NCBI GenBank assembly: GCA_945867875.1
Contig: CAMBJF010000177.1
Location: 1 to 5,074 of the forward strand
Direction of reading: 5' to 3'
Length of the DNA: 5,074 nt
DNA from: an uncultured Ruminococcus sp.
Lineage (GTDB): Bacteria; Bacillota; Clostridia; Oscillospirales; Ruminococcaceae
The notes beneath the pieces are model-generated. The model was not told the DNA's origin. It was given only the letters and a program-made list of their open reading frames with translations, and did no database searches. A program made the translations under genes and the position numbers. Below, in pieces: positions 1 through 4,985 of this stretch. The first letter of the stretch is position 1, and each line of letters opens with the position of its first letter.

Positions 1-11
1 GTTATAATGCT

Positions 12-41
12 CTGACGATGAATACATATATACTATATAAT
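12..41 (+). promoter_or_regulatory. Candidate sigma-A promoter for the pilZ-parA operon
   Basis: A perfect -10 hexamer TATAAT lies at 36-41. CTGACG at 12-17 is a four-of-six -35 match with an 18-bp spacer. Transcription would start near 48 and give a leader of about 40 nt before the PilZ-like gene. A second TATAAT at 3-8 could be another -10 whose -35 lies outside the window. No other promoter-like site is evident before the nth terminator, so this one may serve all five genes. Confidence 0.5.
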
Positions 42-88
42 ATTTGCGGGGTAATTTCCTCCTGCGGAAATGGAGTCGATCCGAAAAA

Positions 89-745
89 ATGATAAATAAA
101 GATAAGATTCAGAGGGTGGATATTTATGATGAAAGCGGCAAGAGAGTCCTTTCCACAAAGTCCTTCCTCTTCCCAAGAGATTTTTTCAAGATAAAGGGCT
201 ACGAGCTTGTGGCGATAAAGGGCAATAATCTTCCTCAGCTTTCAAAGGGAGAGCATATCACCGTTATATTTGAATACTTAAACGGCACACGTATCGAATG
301 CCGCACCAAGGCAGACCTCAGCACCGATCTCCAGCTCAATTTCCACGTTGACGACGGAATGATACTCGAGGAGCGCAGAGGTTCATACAAGGTCACTACC
401 CCAGATGCAATTGCAAAGATACTGCATATCGCACGTGGTGAAGATGAGGTCATTCGCCCAGAGGAGCCGTACATCGCATCTATCATCAATATAAATCTGA
501 CAGGCGTGCTTATGAAGTGCGACTTTGAATTTGCTGAGGGCGACATTGTGAGAATGAGTCTCCTTGACGACCCCATTGAGATAAATTCCGAGATACTCCG
601 CCGTCAGCTTGATGATAACGGCGAACTTGTGGGCTACGGCTGCCATTTTCTTGATGTTACCCCCCAGCAGGAGGAAAAAATAGCACGATTTATCTTCAAT
701 TGTCAGCTTGCCGAAAGAGAACGCAGGAAGAACGAGGGACGGTAA
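89..745 (+). CDS. PilZ-like domain protein (YcgR-type layout), possible cyclic-di-GMP effector
   Basis: The product is a soluble 218-residue protein with no signal peptide or membrane segment. The N-terminal part (about residues 5-90) is beta-rich, as in the PilZN/YcgR N-domain. The C-terminal part (about 94-205) resembles PilZ: an arginine patch RRGSYKV at 96-102, then N-I-N-L-T-G at 134-139, then GYGCHFLDV at 182-190 and a closing helix. PilZ proteins bind cyclic-di-GMP through RxxxR and (D/N)xSxxG. Here the second Arg is Lys101 and the Ser is Asn136, so ligand binding is uncertain. The tail is highly charged. The ATG at 89 is chosen because it is the first in-frame ATG and homology-like sequence begins soon after it; its only Shine-Dalgarno candidate, GGAG at 72-75, is 13 nt away and weak. 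An upstream in-frame TTG at 44 has no ribosome site. The gene ends 3 nt before parA, which implies co-translation. The PilZ fold assignment is fairly safe; the role is inferred. Confidence 0.72.
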   Translation: MINKDKIQRVDIYDESGKRVLSTKSFLFPRDFFKIKGYELVAIKGNNLPQLSKGEHITVIFEYLNGTRIECRTKADLSTDLQLNFHVDDGMILEERRGSYKVTTPDAIAKILHIARGEDEVIRPEEPYIASIININLTGVLMKCDFEFAEGDIVRMSLLDDPIEINSEILRRQLDDNGELVGYGCHFLDVTPQQEEKIARFIFNCQLAERERRKNEGR

Positions 746-748
746 GAA

Positions 749-1516
749 ATGAGCAAAGTCATTGCGGTCACAAATCAGAAAGGCGGCGTGGGAAAGACAA
801 CGACCTGTGCCGCCTTTGCAGGCATATTCAGAAAAAACGGCAAGTCTGTCCTTGCGGTTGACCTTGACCCCCAAGGAAATCTTTCCTTTTCCCTTGGCGC
901 AGAGGACAACGGCTTTACCGTTCACGATGTTATGAAGGGCAGATGCTCTCTTGAAGCTGCGGTGAAGCACACGGATATATGCGACGTTCTCACATCGAAC
1001 ATTCTTCTTTCGGGAACGGAGCTGGAGCTTGACGGCAGGGACAGAGAATTTGTCCTGAAACGTGCACTGGAGCAGGCTCAGAGCAAATATGACGCAATAA
1101 TCATCGACACTCCCCCCGCCCTGTCCATACTCACAATAAACGCATACACCGCCGCAGATGACCTCATTATCCCAATGACCCCTGAAGTCCTTTCACTGCA
1201 GGGGATATCCCAGGTCAAGGACACCATTCTTGCGGTGAAAAAATACTATAATAAAGGGCTTGACGTAAGGGGCATTCTCCTTACACGATACAGCTCAAAA
1301 TATCTTCTCAGCGAGGAGGTGGCTGAAATGGCGGAGATAATTGCAGATCAGCTTGGCACGAAAATTTTCGACACCCGAATATCCGCCTGCATAGCCGCTG
1401 CCGAAGCCCCCGCACACCAGCAGACCATCGTGGAATATTCCCCGAAATGCCGTGCGGCGAGGGAATACACAAAACTTGCCCGCGAGCTTTATCCCGAGCT
1501 TGCGGGAGGAATATAA
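749..1516 (+). CDS. parA: ParA/Soj/MinD-family P-loop ATPase, orphan (no ParB)
   Basis: This 255-residue ATPase has the length and motif order of chromosomal Soj/ParA. The deviant Walker A KGGVGKTT is at residues 11-18 with signature Lys11 and Lys16. The A-prime motif DLDPQGN is at 38-44 with catalytic-type Asp40. The Walker B IIIDTPP is at 116-122 with Asp119, and an AEAPA segment lies near residue 210. There is no N-terminal helix-turn-helix of the plasmid P1-ParA type and no obvious C-terminal membrane helix of the MinD type. Such ATPases dimerise on ATP, bind DNA non-specifically and segregate or position cargo. A GAGGG ribosome site at 734-738 lies inside the upstream gene, 10 nt before the ATG. 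ParB would normally follow; here a ComFB-like gene does, 32 nt downstream. A job in positioning something other than chromosome origins is therefore plausible (inference). Soj proper remains possible if ParB is encoded elsewhere. Confidence 0.9.
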   Translation: MSKVIAVTNQKGGVGKTTTCAAFAGIFRKNGKSVLAVDLDPQGNLSFSLGAEDNGFTVHDVMKGRCSLEAAVKHTDICDVLTSNILLSGTELELDGRDREFVLKRALEQAQSKYDAIIIDTPPALSILTINAYTAADDLIIPMTPEVLSLQGISQVKDTILAVKKYYNKGLDVRGILLTRYSSKYLLSEEVAEMAEIIADQLGTKIFDTRISACIAAAEAPAHQQTIVEYSPKCRAAREYTKLARELYPELAGGI

Positions 1517-1548
1517 AAGTCTGACCTATCTTTGAAAGGAGACTGCCT

Positions 1549-1989
1549 ATGCCGCCAAAGACTCACAAAACGCCCCAACTTATGAAGCTCATAACGGGCG
1601 GGTCAAAGGTGTCAAACCCTCTTCTTGACGAGAATTTCAAGGAAGAGATGATTCGCTCACGGAATAACCCTGCCCCCGTGAAGCCCGTCCCCTCAGATGA
1701 CGGCGGAACGGAAATAAATGTGACCTCCGAGCTTATTTCACAGTGGCTCCCCCTTGTAATGAAGCGGTTCAACGTATGCTCCTGCGAAAAATGCTATGCG
1801 GACGCAATGGTCGATGCATTTGATGAGATACGTCCCGTTATCGTCAAGGTAAAGAGCGAAGCCGACCTTGAAAGGGCGCAGAAAATAAAGCTTGACAGGG
1901 AGCAGTCCGTGCTTATGCAGCTCATAAGGATAGTTGTGAAGCGGAAAAAGCTGCCGAGACACGATATAAAAGGTGATAAAAATGGATAA
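1549..1989 (+). CDS. ComFB-like protein with CxCxxCxxD motif
   Basis: The product has 146 residues. A polar, Pro-rich N-terminal extension (1-55) precedes a helical core at about 56-101, which matches the late-competence ComFB pattern. In that core a helix (VTSELISQWLPLVMKRF) leads into C77-x-C79-x2-C82-x2-D85 and then an acidic helix ending in RPVIV, where ComFB proteins have a PP-x-YV-like end. The tail (102-146) is a basic helix with KRKK at 131-134. ComFB was named from the B. subtilis comF operon. Cyanobacterial members (CdgR type) have been reported to bind cyclic-di-GMP, and the family has been proposed as cyclic-dinucleotide receptors. AAAGGAG at 1535-1541, 7 nt before the ATG, is a strong ribosome site. 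The gene overlaps the next by 8 nt. The match rests on the motif pattern only, so a generic zinc-binding helical protein is the alternative. Confidence 0.6.
   Translation: MPPKTHKTPQLMKLITGGSKVSNPLLDENFKEEMIRSRNNPAPVKPVPSDDGGTEINVTSELISQWLPLVMKRFNVCSCEKCYADAMVDAFDEIRPVIVKVKSEADLERAQKIKLDREQSVLMQLIRIVVKRKKLPRHDIKGDKNG
1971..1977 (+). promoter_or_regulatory. Ribosome binding site for the 78-residue gene
   Basis: AGGTGAT matches the downstream half of the anti-Shine-Dalgarno complement. It sits inside the end of the ComFB-like gene, 4 nt before the ATG at 1982. An in-frame GTG at 1973 lies within this site, so it is unlikely to be the start; this favours ATG 1982. Confidence 0.5.
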
Positions 1990-2218
1990 AATAAATGAGA
2001 TGAATGCGGACGAGCTTATAAAAATGCTTGACGGATATATGGAAAGCGGCGGAAGCTACCTTAAAGCCGCCGACGGAAAGATACTCACGGATATGTCAAG
2101 CGGCAAAAGCGAGTCGGAGCGCACAGATGCGGCGATACTTACCGACAGGGAAAACTTTGTATGCCCCACCTGCGCCGATATCCCCAACATTATGAGCAGC
2201 CGCCCCGATAACGAATAA
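1982..2218 (+). CDS. Small hypothetical protein with CPTC motif
   Basis: I do not recognise this 78-residue, acidic, soluble protein. Residues 1-22 look like an amphipathic helix (ADELIKMLDGYMESGG). A polar stretch rich in Ser, Asp and Glu follows. A single C61-P-T-C64 pair lies near the C-terminus, which ends polar. One CxxC pair could hold half a metal site or be redox active, but no thioredoxin fold is present. The start overlaps the end of the ComFB-like gene by 8 nt (ATGGATAA), and the stop is 8 nt before nth. Both junctions point to translational coupling, which supports a real gene despite its size. It could be a partner or adaptor of the preceding three products (inference). Confidence 0.65.
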   Translation: MDKINEMNADELIKMLDGYMESGGSYLKAADGKILTDMSSGKSESERTDAAILTDRENFVCPTCADIPNIMSSRPDNE

Positions 2219-2226
2219 GGAGAAAT

Positions 2227-2877
2227 ATGCCCACAAAAAAGCAGATAGCAGAGCAGGTCGTGAACGGGCTGGAGCTTATCTATCCCGACGCAAGATGCTC
2301 TCTTGAATATGCCCACCCCTATGAGCTGATGATAGCGGGGCGGCTTTCCGCCCAGTGCACCGATGCACGGGTGAACATCGTAACGAAAGACCTTTTCGCA
2401 AAGTTCCCCACCCTCAAAAGCTTTGCGGACGCCGACCCGGAGGAAATTGCAGAAATTATCCGTCCCTGCGGACTGTACAAGACCAAAGCCAAAAGCATTC
2501 ACGAAATGGCGCATCAGCTTTACTATGACCTTGACGGAAAATTTCCCGACAGCATTGAGGAGCTGACAAAGCTCTCTGGCATCGGCAGAAAGACCGCCAA
2601 CCTCATAATGGGCGATGTCCACGGCAAGCCCGCAATAGTTGCTGACACCCACTGTATCCGCATAACAGGCCGTTTCGGGCTCACCGATTCAAAGGACCCC
2701 AAAAAGGTTGAAGCGGACCTGAGAAAGCTTATCCCTCCCGAAAAAAGCTCGGACTTCTGCCACAGACTGGTGCTTTTCGGCAGAGACACCTGCTCTGCGA
2801 GGAAGCCCGACTGCGAGCACTGCAGGCTGAGAGTTTATATGGACGAAAATCTTAATAGCTTTAAGTGCAGGGTTTGA
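2227..2877 (+). CDS. nth: Endonuclease III, DNA glycosylase/AP lyase with altered Fe-S cysteine spacing
   Basis: The product excises oxidised pyrimidines and cleaves at abasic sites in base excision repair. Its 216 residues match the usual length. LSAQCTD is at 40-46. The helix-hairpin-helix LSGIGRKTAN at 116-125 carries catalytic Lys122, and VADTHCIR at 138-145 carries catalytic Asp140. Both key residues are intact, so activity is expected. The C-terminal cluster loop normally reads C-x6-C-x2-C-x5-C. Here C189, C196 and C199 fit, but the fourth position is Met205 (ATG at 2839-2841), and the next Cys is C214, three residues from the end. The other two forward frames give no Cys and soon stop, so a simple frameshift does not explain it. 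AAGGAG at 2217-2222 is 4 nt before the ATG. The gene is last in the operon, directly before the terminator. Confidence 0.95.
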   Translation: MPTKKQIAEQVVNGLELIYPDARCSLEYAHPYELMIAGRLSAQCTDARVNIVTKDLFAKFPTLKSFADADPEEIAEIIRPCGLYKTKAKSIHEMAHQLYYDLDGKFPDSIEELTKLSGIGRKTANLIMGDVHGKPAIVADTHCIRITGRFGLTDSKDPKKVEADLRKLIPPEKSSDFCHRLVLFGRDTCSARKPDCEHCRLRVYMDENLNSFKCRV

Positions 2878-2886
2878 TGAAACACG

Positions 2887-2927
2887 AAGCTCCCCCGATT
2901 TTTCCGTCGGGGGAGCTTATTTTATTT
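2887..2927 (+). terminator. Rho-independent terminator shared by convergent nth and spo0A
   Basis: A perfect 12-bp stem pairs AAGCTCCCCCGA (2887-2898) with TCGGGGGAGCTT (2907-2918) around an 8-nt loop. On the + strand it is followed by a T-rich run (2917-2927), which makes it a strong nth terminator. The T-run overlaps the spo0A stop codon. Read on the - strand, the same stem lies just after spo0A and is followed by a weaker, interrupted T-run, so it probably ends both transcripts. Confidence 0.9.
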
Positions 2928-3704
2928 CACAGCTATCTGTGCCTTTTCGCTCTTCTTGTATTTAAGTCTCAGGTTGTCGGTGATAAGTGCGATAAACTCG
3001 CTGTTTGTGGGCTTGCCTTTACCCACGCTGACGGTGTAGCCGAAAAGGTTCTGAATGGTGTCAAGGTCTCCCCTGTCCCAAGCTGTTTCGATTGCGTGGC
3101 GGATAGCCCTCTCCACCCTTGAAGCGGTGGTGTTGAAGCGCTTTGCTACGGTAGGGTAAAGGAGCTTTGTAACGCTTTCCAGCATCTCCTCGTCTTCAAG
3201 GCTCAGAAGTATCGCCTCTCTCAGGTAATGATATCCCTTGATGTGAGCGGGAATGCCTATCTGGTGGATAATTTCGGTAACGACCACCTTCATATCCTCC
3301 TTCAGCCTTGGATCATCGGGAGGCAGCTCCATCTGAACGGCGCTTCTTATCACATTTGTGAGCATATCGCAGTCAAAGGGCTTGAGCATAAAATATGCAT
3401 TCTCCATTGACATTATCTGCCTTTCCGCAAACATATTCCTGTAAGATGATGTGACGATGAAAAAGGGCTTATGTACAAAGCTGTCACAGCGCTTTATAAG
3501 CTCGGCTGCGTCTATTCCGGGGATAATGCTGTCAACGATGACCACATCGGGCTCCTCGCTTCGGATAGCTTCAAGGAGCAATAACCCGTCGCTGTCTCTC
3601 GTTACCGCAAAAAATCCTCTTCCTCTCAGTGAATTTGCCAGCATACAGCCAAATTCCTTGCTTTCGTCCCCGATAATAACCTTGATCTTGTCGTTCATTG
3701 CCAT
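2922..3704 (-). CDS. spo0A: Spo0A, master response regulator of sporulation
   Basis: This is a complete 260-residue Spo0A. The receiver domain (about 5-125) has the acidic pair Asp13/Glu14, phospho-acceptor Asp58 in DVVIVDSIIPG, Thr85 and Lys108-Pro109. After a short linker, the Spo0A-specific DNA-binding domain (about 140-250) contains GIPAHIKGYHYLREAI at 150-165, the recognition-helix segment TTASRVERAIRHAIE at 192-206, and KPTNSEFIA at 231-239. These segments are very close to the B. subtilis protein as I recall it. When phosphorylated it binds 0A boxes (TGTCGAA) to switch on sporulation and repress growth-phase genes. A longer in-frame start at 3764 adds 20 unrelated polar residues and has no clear ribosome site. 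AGGAAGG at 3715-3709 supports ATG 3704; ATG 3698 (MNDKIKV) is nearly as good and aligns with the Bacillus start. The usual upstream neighbour spoIVB is absent; tepA lies divergently instead. Confidence 0.97.
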   Translation of the reverse strand: MAMNDKIKVIIGDESKEFGCMLANSLRGRGFFAVTRDSDGLLLLEAIRSEEPDVVIVDSIIPGIDAAELIKRCDSFVHKPFFIVTSSYRNMFAERQIMSMENAYFMLKPFDCDMLTNVIRSAVQMELPPDDPRLKEDMKVVVTEIIHQIGIPAHIKGYHYLREAILLSLEDEEMLESVTKLLYPTVAKRFNTTASRVERAIRHAIETAWDRGDLDTIQNLFGYTVSVGKGKPTNSEFIALITDNLRLKYKKSEKAQIAVK

Positions 3705-3728
3705 TCTTCCTTCCTGATGTTTGTTTTT

Positions 3729-3794
3729 ATTATAAATTTGATATCTACGATTAACCGTTGACATAATATTATCACATATTTTTTAATTTTGCAA
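3729..3794 (-). promoter_or_regulatory. Candidate promoters of spo0A
   Basis: On the - strand, TTGCAA (3794-3789), a 17-bp spacer and TAATAT (3771-3766) preceded by TGa form a plausible extended -10 sigma-A promoter. Nearer the gene, a perfect TATAAT lies at 3734-3729 with no good -35; it would give a leader of only about 20 nt. TGTCAAC (3763-3757), distantly similar to a 0A box, sits where the upstream promoter would start transcription. I see no sigma-H site (AGGA with a GAAT -10) in this stretch. Confidence 0.4.
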
Positions 3795-4038
3795 TAGTTT
3801 TTGCGGTTTTTTGGATAGAGATAATCCCCCTTAAACCTTGTTATTTACCGTATTTTAATCTAAAGTCAGATAAGTTTACACCGACCGCCATCGTTCTGCA
3901 TTTTTTATCAATGATATTTTAACGTGTATTTAACACTTTCTCAACATTATTTTTTGTCTTGTCATCGCCCGAAGCCGTATCCGACATAATCCGTGCCAAT
4001 TCTGCATATAAATATGGTACTGTCGGAAAAATGCAATT
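3795..4038. other. AT-rich divergent intergenic region with two 0A-box-like heptamers
   Basis: This stretch has no open reading frame of note and no RNA gene that I recognise. It contains two inverted heptamers, TCCGACA at 3980-3986 and TGTCGGA at 4021-4027, each one base from the Spo0A box TGTCGAA or its complement. The rest is homopolymeric A/T with several short TGCA-plus-T-run motifs (for example near 3790, 3895 and 4032). It lies between spo0A and tepA and can carry control sites for both. Confidence 0.4.
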
Positions 4039-4070
4039 TTTTGCAGTCAAAATCCTGCAATCCTGCAAAA
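4039..4070. repeat. Inverted repeat with tandem octamer upstream of the tepA promoter
   Basis: TTTTGCAG (4039-4046) and CTGCAAAA (4063-4070) are perfect 8-bp inverted arms. The octamer TCCTGCAA is repeated head to tail at 4053-4060 and 4061-4068, so the left arm can also pair in part with the first copy. The repeat ends 5 bp before the -35 box of the tepA promoter, a typical place for a regulator site. No regulator can be named from the sequence. Confidence 0.5.
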
Positions 4071-4075
4071 TTTCA

Positions 4076-4104
4076 TTGACATAAGCATTCGGGTGATGTA
4101 TAAT
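4076..4104 (+). promoter_or_regulatory. Perfect-consensus sigma-A promoter of tepA
   Basis: TTGACA at 4076-4081 and TATAAT at 4099-4104 are both exact consensus hexamers separated by the optimal 17 bp. Transcription should start near 4111 and leave a leader of about 60 nt before the GTG at 4174. A full-consensus promoter is uncommon and suggests strong vegetative expression unless a repressor or the leader structure limits it. Confidence 0.85.
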
Positions 4105-4119
4105 GAAATGTAAGAATAA

Positions 4120-4165
4120 CCCCGCATTAAAATGACATAATAGGTATATTATGAATTGCGGGAGG
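4120..4165 (+). promoter_or_regulatory. tepA leader hairpin covering the Shine-Dalgarno site
   Basis: In the leader RNA, CCCGCA (4121-4126) can pair with TGCGGG (4157-4162), and CATAATA (4136-4142) with TATTATG (4147-4153) around a GGTA loop. The two helices are joined by an asymmetric internal loop. The outer helix takes up the first three bases of the ribosome site GGGAGG (4160-4165), so folding could reduce tepA translation. It resembles a simple thermometer-like or attenuating leader; no known riboswitch fold is recognised. Confidence 0.45.
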
Positions 4166-4173
4166 TTTTTTCT

Positions 4174-4914
4174 GTGAGGGACAACAATTTCAGTCAGAGT
4201 GCCGATGAAAACGAAAACTCGGCTTCTTCCGAGCTTATCGACAGGGCGGAGCTTATCGAACGGACGGGACAGGCTGTTTCGGAAAATTCAAAGCACCTTA
4301 TCCACTGTCTCACCGTCATCGGGCAGGTGGAGGGGCATTATGCCGCCCCTGCGGGCACAAAGACCACTAAATATGAACACATTATGCCTGCGCTTGTTGC
4401 CATTGAGCAGGACCGCTCCATTGAAGGGCTGCTCATTATCTTAAACACGGTGGGAGGCGACGTTGAAGCGGGTCTTGCCATTGCCGAGCTTATTTCGGGT
4501 ATGAAAACGCCTACGGTGTCGGTAGTGCTGGGCGGCGGCCATTCTATCGGCGTGCCGCTGGCGGTGTCGGCAAAGCTTTCCTTTATCGTGCCAAGCGCCA
4601 CAATGACCATTCACCCCGTGCGAATGAACGGGCTTGTGCTGGGCGTTCCCCAGACCCTTTCCTATTTTGAGGCGATGCAGAAGCGCATCACGGGCTTTGT
4701 GTGCTCAAACAGCCGCATCTCTCCCGAAAGATTTTCCGAGCTGATGATGAACACAGGTGAGCTTGTTCTCGATATGGGCACGGTCATTGACGGTGAAACG
4801 GCGGTAAAAGAGGGGCTTATTGACAGGCTGGGCGGTCTTTCCGATGCTATCGAGGCGCTGTATGAGCTTATCGAAACGGGTGAGCCAAGATATCCCGACA
4901 ATGATGAAAAATAA
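4174..4914 (+). CDS. tepA: TepA, ClpP-fold serine protease (translocation-enhancing protein family)
   Basis: The protein has 246 residues, about the length of B. subtilis TepA (YmfB). After a polar, acidic N-terminus (1-40) without a signal peptide, the ClpP/crotonase-like core runs from about 44 to 233. Landmarks are KTTKYEHI at 63-70, LNTVGGDVEAGLAIAE at 90-105, the nucleophile Ser124 in GGGHSIG (120-126), and the base His147 in MTIHPVR (144-150). A probable third residue is Asp200. All landmarks match the TepA subgroup rather than housekeeping ClpP. In B. subtilis, TepA has been tied to protein secretion and to spore outgrowth with breakdown of small acid-soluble spore proteins. GGGAGG at 4160-4165 lies 8 nt before the GTG start; an in-frame TTG at 4156 overlaps the ribosome site and is rejected. 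The gene has its own promoter and terminator and is divergent from spo0A; in Bacillus the neighbour is spoIIIE. Confidence 0.93.
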   Translation: MRDNNFSQSADENENSASSELIDRAELIERTGQAVSENSKHLIHCLTVIGQVEGHYAAPAGTKTTKYEHIMPALVAIEQDRSIEGLLIILNTVGGDVEAGLAIAELISGMKTPTVSVVLGGGHSIGVPLAVSAKLSFIVPSATMTIHPVRMNGLVLGVPQTLSYFEAMQKRITGFVCSNSRISPERFSELMMNTGELVLDMGTVIDGETAVKEGLIDRLGGLSDAIEALYELIETGEPRYPDNDEK

Positions 4915-4925
4915 CTGCATATCCC

Positions 4926-4964
4926 CTGCATTTCTTCGCAGTGCTGCGGAGAAATGCAGCTTTT
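4926..4964 (+). terminator. Rho-independent terminator of tepA
   Basis: A 16-nt arm (4926-4941) pairs with 4944-4959 through one G-U wobble, which leaves a tight loop that would open to GTGC. CTTTTGAT follows at 4960-4967. The hairpin starts 11 nt after the tepA stop, so tepA is probably monocistronic. The T-run is short (four T) but the stem is strong. Confidence 0.8.
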
Positions 4965-4985
4965 GATACTTAAGTAATCTAATAT

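Noticed and set aside
383..970. Long - strand frame (195 codons) across the PilZ-like and parA genes
   Set aside because: It crosses two well-supported + strand genes, its product resembles nothing, and it has no ribosome site; it is a codon-composition shadow.
2056..2652. Long - strand frame (198 codons) opposite the CPTC gene and nth
   Set aside because: It lies opposite the highly conserved nth motifs and has no recognisable domain; it is a shadow frame.
2821..2877. Frameshift at the end of nth hiding the fourth Cys
   Set aside because: The alternative forward frames yield no Cys and reach stops quickly, so a single indel does not restore the motif.
2872..2883. GTTTGATGAAAC as a possible parS site for the ParA
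   Set aside because: Only the outer GTTT/AAAC arms are palindromic, the centre is not, and it is shorter than the 16-bp parS. It lies at the nth stop codon and looks accidental.
2865..3122. + strand frame across the terminator and the 3' part of spo0A
   Set aside because: It starts inside nth, runs through the terminator hairpin and is antisense to conserved Spo0A sequence.
3705..3764. N-terminal 20-residue extension of Spo0A
   Set aside because: It would span the ribosome site and the TATAAT box, and Spo0A proteins normally begin at the MxDKIKV-like segment.
3758..3786. TTGACA at 3758 as a + strand promoter
   Set aside because: At 17 bp spacing the -10 would be TTTTTA, and no + strand gene follows for about 400 bp.
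4156..4173. TTG at 4156 as the tepA start
   Set aside because: It overlaps the GGGAGG ribosome site that serves GTG 4174 at ideal spacing, and it has no upstream site of its own.
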